The position numbers and the translations under genes are program-made. Under the pieces are notes generated by a model that searched no databases, was not told where the DNA came from, and saw only the letters and a list, made by a program, of their open reading frames with translations. Shown here one piece after another: positions 23,712-30,094 of a stretch of 30,094 bases of DNA (position 1 is its first letter; every line of letters begins with the position of its first letter). Source of the DNA: JAZDLO01 sp043801935 (lineage in GTDB: Bacteria; Actinomycetota; Thermoleophilia; RBG-16-64-13); the NCBI GenBank assembly GCA_043801935.1, contig JAZDLO010000050.1, positions 1 through 30,094 on the forward strand. Direction: 5' to 3'.

Positions 23712-24611
23712 ATGGAGCTGGACCAACTGAGATCGTTCGTCGCCGTCGCCGAGGCCCGCAGCTTCACCCGAGCTGCACGGCTGGTGCACCGGTCCCAGCC
23801 CGCCGTCAGTCGCCAGATCGCCCGCTTGGAGAGTGAATTGGGCACTCCGCTGTTCGAGCGATACGGCCGGCACGTGGAATGTACGTCCGACGGTAAGCTC
23901 CTCCTCCCCCTCGCCAAGAACATAGTCGCGCGCGCAGACGACGCCACCAGGTTGATCCGAGAACATGTTGGGTCGGTCTCGAGCAAAGTCCGTTTTGGCT
24001 CCACGGGCACGGTGTTCGCCTATCTGCTTTCCCCGATTCTGGCTTCCTTCCTCAAGAGCTATCCCAAGGTCCACCTTGATCTCATGGAAAGAGACGACGC
24101 GCTGCTCGAAGAGCTGGTCATCGGCGGGGAGCTCGACTGCGCAATAGTGACGGCTTGGGGGTCTCCCCGCGCGGCTACGGTCCACCTACTGACGGAAGAG
24201 ATCCTTCTGGTGATCCCTCGTACTCACCGATTGGCCGAGCGCTCCACGGTGGCCCTGCGCGAGCTAGCCGAAGAACCGTTCTTGATCCCCGGGCTTTCAA
24301 TGAACATGGGGAATCTCCTCACCGACGCCTGCCGTCGAGCCGGATTCGAACCCCGGCTCCCGTACCGAGCGAACTACCTCGAGTTGGCGAAGGCTCTCGT
24401 CAGACAAGGCTTGGGGATAGCTCTGTTCCCCAAGATGCTGGCCGATCCTGAGAGCCTCGAAGGGCTCGTAGCCCTGCCCCTGGAAGAGCGGCTGGTCCGA
24501 GACCTGAATCTGGTCTATCCGCGTGAACGCCCGCTCCCCACTGCGGCCCGGGCCCTTATGATCCATATCCGCGCCACCGTCTCTGGTCAAGCGGTGGGCG
24601 ACATCCACTGA
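23712..24611 (+). CDS. LysR-family transcriptional regulator (299 aa)
   Basis: This is a canonical LysR protein, with winged HTH MELDQLRSFVAVAEARSFTR and QPAVSRQIARLESELG, then an inducer-binding domain from about residue 90 (KVRFGSTGTVFAYLL). Length is normal. The start is secure from family alignment although no SD precedes it, and a good -10 box lies just 9 bases upstream, consistent with leaderless translation. It is divergent from the ABC binding-protein gene with palindromic sites between them, so it probably senses the same ligand or its product and controls uptake. Confidence 0.93.
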   Translation: MELDQLRSFVAVAEARSFTRAARLVHRSQPAVSRQIARLESELGTPLFERYGRHVECTSDGKLLLPLAKNIVARADDATRLIREHVGSVSSKVRFGSTGTVFAYLLSPILASFLKSYPKVHLDLMERDDALLEELVIGGELDCAIVTAWGSPRAATVHLLTEEILLVIPRTHRLAERSTVALRELAEEPFLIPGLSMNMGNLLTDACRRAGFEPRLPYRANYLELAKALVRQGLGIALFPKMLADPESLEGLVALPLEERLVRDLNLVYPRERPLPTAARALMIHIRATVSGQAVGDIH

Positions 24612-24757
24612 GGGGCGGGGCGCCATGGGACGACATCCGCGCTGCCATTGCGCCATACCTCCGATATCCTCTCGAGTTCGGGGATGGTCGGAGCCCGCAT
24701 AATGCAGGACGGTGCCACCGGACCAGACTGCCGGCGACAACCAAACAAGGAGCGACT

Positions 24758-24961
24758 ATGGAGTGCAAGAAGGACGCCAACCTGGCCCGCTGCAACTGCA
24801 GCTGGACAGGCTGTCCGCGCAAGGGGCTCTGCTGCGACTGCATCGCTTACCACCTGAAGAGCCAGGAGCTTCCTGCCTGCGCGTTTCCTCCGGAAGCCGA
24901 GCGCACGTACGATCGCTCCTTCGCCCACTTCGCCCGGCTGGTGGAGAAAGGCAAGGTCTAA
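24758..24961 (+). CDS. Small Cys-rich protein, DUF6485-like (67 aa)
   Basis: A 67-residue protein with eight cysteines (3, 12, 14, 19, 25, 26, 28, 41) and His32, arranged as CNC, CPRKGLCCDC and LPACAF, followed by a TYDRSFAHF helix. From memory this matches the DUF6485 family found in many anaerobes. The Cys pattern suggests zinc or iron-sulfur binding, but no function is established. SD AAGGAG lies five bases before the ATG. A CATAAT -10-like box is at 24698-24703 without a good -35. The stop overlaps the convergent transporter gene by four bases. Confidence 0.85.
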   Translation: MECKKDANLARCNCSWTGCPRKGLCCDCIAYHLKSQELPACAFPPEAERTYDRSFAHFARLVEKGKV

Positions 24962-25968
24962 CCCGGCGGCGCCTTATCGCCGGCGGCAGCGTCCGTGGAA
25001 GCCCCGGTTGACGCCGCAGACCGGCGCCCCGGGCCATGTGTGGACGGCTCGGGTCCCGGCCGGCGCCCTGCGCGCCCCCTGAGCAATCCTCTGAGTGTGA
25101 GTACCAGAAGGGCGGCCAGGATCGCGCCCATCCCAGCGCCCTCCGTGGGCGAGACCCGCTCCCCCAGCTGAATGGCCGCGGCGGCGATCCCGATGACCGG
25201 GGTGGCCAAGGTACTGATACCGGCGACTCCCGTCGGCAGCACCTGCAGGACATAGAGCCAGAGAACCCAGGCTATCGCCGTTGCGGGGATCACGTTGTAG
25301 ATCAGGGCGGCGATAAAGCCGCCGGACCACTCGATCGACCGAGAGGGAGTGACCAGGGCGATGATTACGATAGGTATGGTCCCGTAGAGCATCTGCCACG
25401 CGGTGAGGTTGATTACGTCCACCGGCCCCCGTTCGCGGATCATTTTCGCCACTATGGCGCTCGCCGCCCAGGCGACGCCGGCCCCGATCGCCAAGAGCTT
25501 GCTAAGGAGAGTCCCCCCCAGATTCAATGGATCCAGCACCAGCACCAGACCGGCAAGGGAGAAGAAGGCCGCCAGCCATTGGAGGCCCACCATCCGCTCG
25601 CCTAAGAAGACCCATCCGAAGATGAGCGCCCAGAACGGCATGGTGTAGACCAGCGCCGACACCCGGCCTGCAGCCCCCGTCTCGAGCGCCCACATGAGGA
25701 GTCCGATCATGCCCGTGGTCTGGAGCAGACCGAGCAGCATGGTGAGCAGAGGTTGGCGCGGGCGCAGAGGCCGGCGCAGGATGACAAGCACCATGAAGAG
25801 AGCGACTGCTCCCAGTCCCGTACGGAGCGCGGTGAAGGGCCAGGGGTCGGAGTACTGGAGGCCCACTTTCATGACCACCCAGTTGTAGCCAAGAAATACC
25901 GACTGGCCGAAAAGGGCCGCCACGGCCAGCTTCGTGGCCCGGGGTCCTCGCGTCGAGTCAGACGTCAC
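24958..25968 (-). CDS. EamA/DMT-family transporter (336 aa)
   Basis: A drug/metabolite-transporter superfamily permease with about ten hydrophobic segments in two EamA repeats (VFLGYNWVVMKVG near the start, then ALETGAAGRVSALVYTMPFW, and the second repeat from about ILSKL... through ATAIAWVLWLYVLQVLPTGV). The tail of ~45 residues is Gly/Ala/Arg-rich and probably cytoplasmic. I choose GTG 25968 (VTSDSTRGP), with GGGAG about six bases upstream. An ATG at 26103 would add 45 Arg-rich residues unlike the family. Substrate is unknown and nothing links it to the catabolic locus. Confidence 0.88.
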   Translation of the reverse strand: MTSDSTRGPRATKLAVAALFGQSVFLGYNWVVMKVGLQYSDPWPFTALRTGLGAVALFMVLVILRRPLRPRQPLLTMLLGLLQTTGMIGLLMWALETGAAGRVSALVYTMPFWALIFGWVFLGERMVGLQWLAAFFSLAGLVLVLDPLNLGGTLLSKLLAIGAGVAWAASAIVAKMIRERGPVDVINLTAWQMLYGTIPIVIIALVTPSRSIEWSGGFIAALIYNVIPATAIAWVLWLYVLQVLPTGVAGISTLATPVIGIAAAAIQLGERVSPTEGAGMGAILAALLVLTLRGLLRGRAGRRPGPEPSTHGPGRRSAASTGASTDAAAGDKAPPG

Positions 25969-26135
25969 TGGACTCTCCCGGAGTCTAGGCTTCCACCGAG
26001 GACTGCACGCCCCCCTCGAACGCGACGATCGCCCGTCAAGATGACCTCTATCTCCATGTAGGCTGCCCTTCCGGGGCCGTCGCACCAGCGCCGTCGCCGT
26101 CATGCTTCTTGATGTTCCAGGGGTTTGTCAAGGGT

Positions 26136-27185
26136 CTACCTTTCGTCGCTGTCGGTGAGATTCGAGCCGTGACGCCGGCCGTGGCGCCCACCGCGGCCTC
26201 GGCCCATGGGCCTAGGCCCTGCCGAGGCGCTGGTCCAGCTGGCGCCTGCAGCCGCGACGATTATGGCAACGATGGCCCCGATCTCTCGCGCCGCCAGACG
26301 CTGCGAGAGGATGATCAGACCCATGAGCGCCGCGATCGCCGGTTCGATGCTGAGAAGCACACCGTATGTCGAGGCGCGGACTCGTTTGATGGCGGCGAGT
26401 TCGAGGAAGTAGGGTAACCCCGACGACAGCACCGCGACCGCCAGGCCAAGGAGGAGGGCCCGGCCATAGCCGACGATCTTCACACCAGTGCCCAGCCAGA
26501 TCGGGGTGAGTATCACGGACGCCCCCAGCAGCATGAGAATGGTCACCCGCAAGGGTTCCATGCGCGTCACCGCCCGCTTGGCGAGGAGGAGGAACGCCGC
26601 CCAACAGGCGGCGGCCAACAGGGCGAACGTCAGGCCCACCAGACCGACCGAGCCGCTGGGCCGGGCGAGAAGCGCCACTCCCAGGGCTGCGCACACCACC
26701 CACACGAGATCCAGCAGCCGGCGAGAGCCCGCCACCGCCACGGACAGGGGCCCCAAGAACTCCACAGCCACGACTATCCCCACGTGGACGCGGCTGATGG
26801 CCTCGTAGAAGCAAAAGTTCATGGCCACCAAGCTAAGGGTAAGTCCAATGAGTAACAGCCGGTCGCCTTTGGCGGGCAGACGCACCCACCGGGGGCGTAC
26901 GGCGGCCAGGATCAGTGCGGCCAGTGCGGTCCGGAGCCACAGGGCCTGGACCACTCCGACCGAGTCGATGACCATCACCGCGAGCGCCGACCCAGTCTGC
27001 ATGAGCACGCCCACAGCCACGACCAGGAGCGCAGCGGTCGCCGAGCCGCGCCGCGCAGCGGGCGGCTCCGGCGGCTCCGGCGCCCCGGTCGGCGGCGATG
27101 CGGTCGGTGGCGATGCGGTAGGTGGCGAAGATCCGGGCCCAGGCGCCTGGAGGGATGCGTTGGAGGATTGCGGGGCAAGTCCCAT
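26136..27185 (-). CDS. EamA/RhtA-like DMT transporter with Pro-rich N-terminus (349 aa)
   Basis: A second ten-segment DMT permease, closest in feel to RhtA/YdcZ-type exporters (GVVQALWLRTALAALILA, FYEAISRVHVGIVVAVEFLGPL, SIEPAIAALMGLIILSQRLA). About 45 residues before the first membrane segment are Pro/Ser/Thr-rich and encoded by tandem repeats. ATG 27185 (MGLAPQSS) is preferred; a TTG at 27221 would add 12 residues. Neither has a clear SD. It lies upstream of and parallel to the other DMT gene with about 165 bases between them. Export substrate is unknown. Confidence 0.87.
   Translation of the reverse strand: MGLAPQSSNASLQAPGPGSSPPTASPPTASPPTGAPEPPEPPAARRGSATAALLVVAVGVLMQTGSALAVMVIDSVGVVQALWLRTALAALILAAVRPRWVRLPAKGDRLLLIGLTLSLVAMNFCFYEAISRVHVGIVVAVEFLGPLSVAVAGSRRLLDLVWVVCAALGVALLARPSGSVGLVGLTFALLAAACWAAFLLLAKRAVTRMEPLRVTILMLLGASVILTPIWLGTGVKIVGYGRALLLGLAVAVLSSGLPYFLELAAIKRVRASTYGVLLSIEPAIAALMGLIILSQRLAAREIGAIVAIIVAAAGASWTSASAGPRPMGRGRGGRHGRRHGSNLTDSDER
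27061..27133. repeat. Short tandem repeats encoding a Pro-rich linker
   Basis: A 9-base unit GGCGGCTCC occurs twice (27061-27078). A 15-base unit TCGGYGGCGATGCGG occurs twice fully and once partially from 27089 to 27133. On the minus strand they encode PEPPEPP and SPPTASPPTASPPTG in the DMT transporter N-terminus. Confidence 0.85.
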
Positions 27186-27270
27186 CACACGAAGGTACAG
27201 CTTCAACGGGGCCGCGGGCAAACCGCAGTGGAGTACAATACGACGCGGCCCGCCATCCGGCGCGACCGCC

Positions 27271-27288
27271 GGCCGGCTTTAACCGGCC
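27271..27288. promoter_or_regulatory. GC-rich inverted repeat upstream of the MFS leader ORF
   Basis: GGCCGG (27271-27276) and CCGGCC (27283-27288) flank CTTTAA, 16 bases before the GGAGG of the leader ORF. It could be an operator or an mRNA hairpin. No convincing promoter hexamers accompany it, apart from TACAAT at 27234 without a -35. Confidence 0.35.
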
Positions 27289-27315
27289 TATCCCTTGAAG
27301 CACGGAGGACAAGAT

Positions 27316-27390
27316 ATGGCGACGTCTACGCCCCAACGCCGAGACCCAGCCCTCCCGTTTGCCACCCCTGAACCAGGACGGCGCCGGTGA
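27316..27390 (+). CDS. Putative 24-residue leader peptide coupled to the MFS gene
   Basis: ATG 27316 is preceded by GGAGG (27305-27309), a much better SD than that of the MFS gene itself. The 24-codon frame (begins MATSTPQRRD, ends PGRRR) stops with a TGA that overlaps the MFS GTG start as GTGA. The peptide is Pro- and Arg-rich with no membrane segment. This arrangement fits translational coupling or a regulatory leader. It could also be fortuitous. Confidence 0.45.
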   Translation: MATSTPQRRDPALPFATPEPGRRR

Positions 27391-28631
27391 AGGCTCGCGT
27401 GCGGGAGATGTGGAGCACCCCGATGGGGCGTGGGTTCATCATGCTCGCGGTTATGTCGGCGACCTTCGGCTTCGCGATGAACGCGCACAACAACATCGTC
27501 ACGAACTACTTCGAGGAGGTGCTCCACTTCTCGGGGCCCCAGTTCGGCTACATAACGGCCGTGAGAGAGGTGGGCGGATTCGTCCTCATCTTCTTGACCG
27601 CGATGCTCTACCGCATCTCCCTCCAGCACGTCACTGCGGGCGCCTTGGCGGTGCTCGCGATCGGCTATGCCCTGTACACTCTTTCGGTCGACTTCTGGAC
27701 GGTCATCCCCTGGGTGCTTATCACCAGCTTCGGGTTCCACACGGTGCTCCAGACTCAGTACTCTCTCGGCATGAGCCTCACCACGGAGTCCAGGAGCGGC
27801 ACCGTACTCGGGCGGATGGCCGCATTTGGCCAGGCCGGTACTTTCGCCGCCCTGCTCATGATCTTCGTCATCTTCCGTTTCGACTGGTTGTCTTTCCGGG
27901 CTACGTTCATCATCCTAGGCGCGGTGGCCTTCATGGGAGCCATCGCGATCTTCCGCTTCCCTCACCTGCACGAGGGAGAGGTACGTAAGATGGCGCCCAA
28001 GCGAGCACCGATAGTGTGGCGACGAGCCTACCGCTACTATTACGCGCTCAACCTGCTCGACGGTGCCCGGCAACAGGTGTTCTTCTCGTTCGGCTTGTGG
28101 GTGCTGGTCAATCGTTTTGGACTGACCGTGGCCCAGATCTCCCTCGTGCTGTTGGCGGTGACCTTCGCCAGCATGGTCTCGGCGGCTTGGGTGGGACGCA
28201 GGATCGACCGCCACGGGGAACGGCGCACCCTTTCGATCATCAACCTTGCCTACGTGGTGGCGCTCGCCGGCTACGCGGTAGCGGGCAATGTCTGGGTCGC
28301 CTGTTTCTGCTATCTCATCTACGCGTTCATCACACCCATATCGCCGATCGGGGCGGCGACCTACCTACGCAAGATCGCCGTACCGGAGGACATCGCCTCC
28401 AGCCTGGCCATGGGAGTGACGATCTTGCACGCTACCGCGATCGTGGTGCCGGTGGCGGCAGGTTTCATCCTCAATTTCGTCGGCTATCAGATCCCGTTTC
28501 TCATCGCCTGTGGGTTCGCTCTGTTGACCTTCTTCGTCACCCTGCGGCTCGATCCGATAGCCCAGCGATCTGCCGCGCGCGTAGCCCTGGACGACGCGGC
28601 CCGGAGTGCGCCCCCGGAGTCGGCCATGTGA
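27387..28631 (+). CDS. Major facilitator superfamily transporter (414 aa)
   Basis: A 12-segment MFS permease. Evidence is the periodic hydrophobic segments from residue ~17, a central basic loop (MAPKRAPIVWRRAYRYY), and a loop 8-9-like motif GRRIDRHGERR, which corresponds to the MFS signature GxxxDrxGrR. The start is GTG with AGGA about 9 bases upstream and a four-base overlap with the leader ORF. The C-terminal ~20 residues are a polar tail. The substrate is unknown. The gene converges on the radical SAM gene, with 84 bases between them holding only a weak CGGTC/GACCG dyad (28657-28674). Confidence 0.9.
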   Translation: MKARVREMWSTPMGRGFIMLAVMSATFGFAMNAHNNIVTNYFEEVLHFSGPQFGYITAVREVGGFVLIFLTAMLYRISLQHVTAGALAVLAIGYALYTLSVDFWTVIPWVLITSFGFHTVLQTQYSLGMSLTTESRSGTVLGRMAAFGQAGTFAALLMIFVIFRFDWLSFRATFIILGAVAFMGAIAIFRFPHLHEGEVRKMAPKRAPIVWRRAYRYYYALNLLDGARQQVFFSFGLWVLVNRFGLTVAQISLVLLAVTFASMVSAAWVGRRIDRHGERRTLSIINLAYVVALAGYAVAGNVWVACFCYLIYAFITPISPIGAATYLRKIAVPEDIASSLAMGVTILHATAIVVPVAAGFILNFVGYQIPFLIACGFALLTFFVTLRLDPIAQRSAARVALDDAARSAPPESAM

Positions 28632-28715
28632 TGTCGCCACTTTGCCGTAGAGGGCTCGGTCTCTCGCCCGACCGGCGCCGACCGGGTTCCCTGGCGCCCA
28701 AACCGCCGCTCCCCC

Positions 28716-29942
28716 CTAGGCCACCAACCGGTCGGACGCCTGACGCGGTTCGTCAGCGCCCCTCTCCCGTAGCTGCTCGTCGCCTACTCCCGGCCGGCAG
28801 TCGCCGGCGTCCGCCAATAAGGACTCCAACCACTCCCGCTTGGTCCATAGAGCGCACCCGCCTCCGCTCTCGCTAAGATGCTCGTCGCTCTCTCGTATCT
28901 CCCGCAAGAACCACGACCGCAATGCCTCCCGCAGCGGCACCTGGCGCAGATTGGTGTCTGAAAACGGTGAGAAGGGACACGGCTCCAGGTCGCCTTCGGC
29001 GTTAACGTGGATGAAGCCTCTGCCGGCCGCCATGCACCCGCCGAACGCCTGCTCACTGGCCGAGGAGGCCAGGAACAGTCCGGGGAACTCCCGCCTGAGA
29101 AGCTCCATGGTCAAAGGCTCCGCGTTCCGCTGGCTCTCGCTTGGGACGAGGCGTTCAGTCCCCGGCCGGATGGGAACGTAGTCTACGTAGAAGAACAGGC
29201 GGCAGCCGCGCTCGACCAAGCCGCGCACGAACTCCCTGCCCGTGGTCACAGCGTAGTTTGGCCGGGTGATCATCACCGAGGTCCCGAAGAACAGGCCTCT
29301 TTCCTGCATTCGCTCCATGGCCAGCAGGGCTCGCCGGTAGACGCCTCCCCCGCGCCGGCCGTCCGTCTCGCCCTCGAAGCCTTCCAGACTCACGACCGGT
29401 ATGACGTTGTCGAGGCGCTCCAGCTTCTCCAGCACCGGACCGTCGATCAGCGACCCGTTGGTGATCAGTAGGAACATCATCTCGGGGAAGTCACCGGCTA
29501 CATCCAAGACCTCCGGTCGGGTGAGCGGCTCACCGCCGGCCAGGGCGACCATCGACACGCCCAGATCGCGGGCCTCGCCCAGGACCGTTCTCACTTCCAC
29601 CTCGGTCATCTGAACGCCCGCGGGACGGCCTTGAGCGTGGACGAAACAGCCCGCGCAGCGCAGGTTGCAGCTTCTCGTCACGCTCATGATCATGAGGGGC
29701 GGCACGTGGACGCCGCGCTCCTCCCATTCTCGCCGCCGAGCCGCGGCTTGCCGCTGCTGGACGGCTGTCTTCACGAAGAAGTACGTCTTGCCTGGATCGC
29801 GCCAGCTGATCCGAATCGCGTCACGGAAGAAGCCGTTGATCGAACGGTCGAAGCCGGCGACCGAGCGATCGGAGCCGCGTGCTGCGGAGTGCCGACCCTC
29901 AGCCTGTTTGTCACTGTGCCTCATTGTCGCCGATCTGTTCAT
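28716..29942 (-). CDS. Radical SAM protein with SPASM/twitch-like C-terminus (408 aa)
   Basis: The radical SAM [4Fe-4S] motif is C92-NLR-C96-AG-C99 in MSVTRSCNLRCAGCF, with a GGEPL motif about 50 residues later. The C-terminus has GGCMAAGRGF, GDLEPCPFSP and GGGCALW, three Cys contexts resembling an auxiliary-cluster twitch domain. A conserved-looking pre-domain (FFRDAIRISWRDPGKTYFF) precedes the motif, as in an uncharacterised anaerobe radical SAM family I recall. The ATG at 29942 has AAGGAG eight bases upstream. A longer frame to 30041 is not needed. No obvious peptide substrate gene is adjacent, so the reaction is unknown. Confidence 0.9.
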   Translation of the reverse strand: MNRSATMRHSDKQAEGRHSAARGSDRSVAGFDRSINGFFRDAIRISWRDPGKTYFFVKTAVQQRQAAARRREWEERGVHVPPLMIMSVTRSCNLRCAGCFVHAQGRPAGVQMTEVEVRTVLGEARDLGVSMVALAGGEPLTRPEVLDVAGDFPEMMFLLITNGSLIDGPVLEKLERLDNVIPVVSLEGFEGETDGRRGGGVYRRALLAMERMQERGLFFGTSVMITRPNYAVTTGREFVRGLVERGCRLFFYVDYVPIRPGTERLVPSESQRNAEPLTMELLRREFPGLFLASSASEQAFGGCMAAGRGFIHVNAEGDLEPCPFSPFSDTNLRQVPLREALRSWFLREIRESDEHLSESGGGCALWTKREWLESLLADAGDCRPGVGDEQLRERGADEPRQASDRLVA

Positions 29943-29964
29943 GGTCGCGTCTCCTTGCTCCCCA

Positions 29965-30031
29965 GGGTGCCCCTCTGGACACCCCCATAGACGACTGCCT
30001 GGCGCGGTGCCTGGACAGGCGCCGCGCCAGG
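29965..30031 (-). promoter_or_regulatory. Two hairpins in the region upstream of the radical SAM gene
   Basis: CCTGGCGCGG (29998-30007) pairs perfectly with CCGCGCCAGG (30022-30031), with an inner GCCT/AGGC step. A weaker hairpin (GGGTG 29965-29969 with CACCC 29980-29984) lies nearer the SD. The stem could be the terminator of a gene beyond the window or a leader structure. No U-run follows it in the minus direction. Confidence 0.4.
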
Positions 30032-30094
30032 CTCTCCTCACCTTGCGTATGCCACTTCTCGCTCTAAGAGCCGGTCGGCGCCCGGAGCGCGCGC

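Noticed and set aside
25969..26103. N-terminal extension of the first DMT transporter to ATG 26103
   Set aside because: The added 45 residues are Arg-rich and unlike the family, and the SD is weaker than that of GTG 25968.
1..30094. Insertion sequences, prophage, CRISPR arrays, tRNA or rRNA genes
   Set aside because: No transposase or integrase reading frame, regularly spaced direct repeats or tRNA-like cloverleaf was recognised on either strand.

Overview
This window is about 30 kb of GC-rich bacterial chromosome with no rRNA, tRNA, CRISPR array or recognisable mobile element. The organism is best guessed as an anaerobic or facultative member of the Actinomycetota or a similar GC-rich lineage. 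The reasons are GTG and TTG starts, a Tat-exported lipoprotein with a Thr/Gly-rich linker, at least one probably leaderless mRNA, and an oxygen-sensitive style of aromatic chemistry. This is inference, because no phylogenetic marker is present.

The core (about 3.4-22 kb) is a divergent catabolic locus that looks like a new version of anaerobic phenol/phenolic carboxylation. From a shared promoter region at 12.1-12.45 kb, five genes run left: an AMP-forming benzoate-CoA-ligase-type enzyme, a CoxM/HcrB-like FAD subunit, a chimeric molybdenum enzyme, and a two-subunit phenylphosphate-synthase-like pair related to PEP synthase. The molybdenum enzyme joins an XDH-type [2Fe-2S] domain to a DMSO-reductase-type catalytic chain. 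Nine genes run right: a HAD-fold protein, an unknown 231-residue protein, a UbiD-family decarboxylase/carboxylase, an IclR regulator, a second phenylphosphate-synthase-like pair, the alpha and beta subunits of an ADP-forming acyl-CoA synthetase, and a small ATPase.

The inferred order of reactions is ATP-dependent phosphorylation of a phenolic hydroxyl, carboxylation by UbiD with the HAD and unknown proteins, CoA activation, then reductive or hydroxylating chemistry at the molybdenum enzyme. ADP-forming CoA ligation would serve for activation or energy recovery.

Left of the core (1-4.4 kb) a LysR regulator is divergent from a three-gene set. That set encodes two phytoene-dehydrogenase-like FAD oxidoreductases, one cut by the window edge, and a 92-residue unknown protein between them. 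Right of the core (22-24.6 kb) a Tat-lipoprotein ABC solute-binding protein without permeases is divergent from a second LysR gene that appears leaderless.

The last 5.5 kb looks like ordinary accessory content: a Cys-rich DUF6485-type protein, two EamA/DMT exporters, an MFS transporter preceded by a 24-codon leader ORF, and a radical SAM/SPASM-like protein with hairpins upstream.
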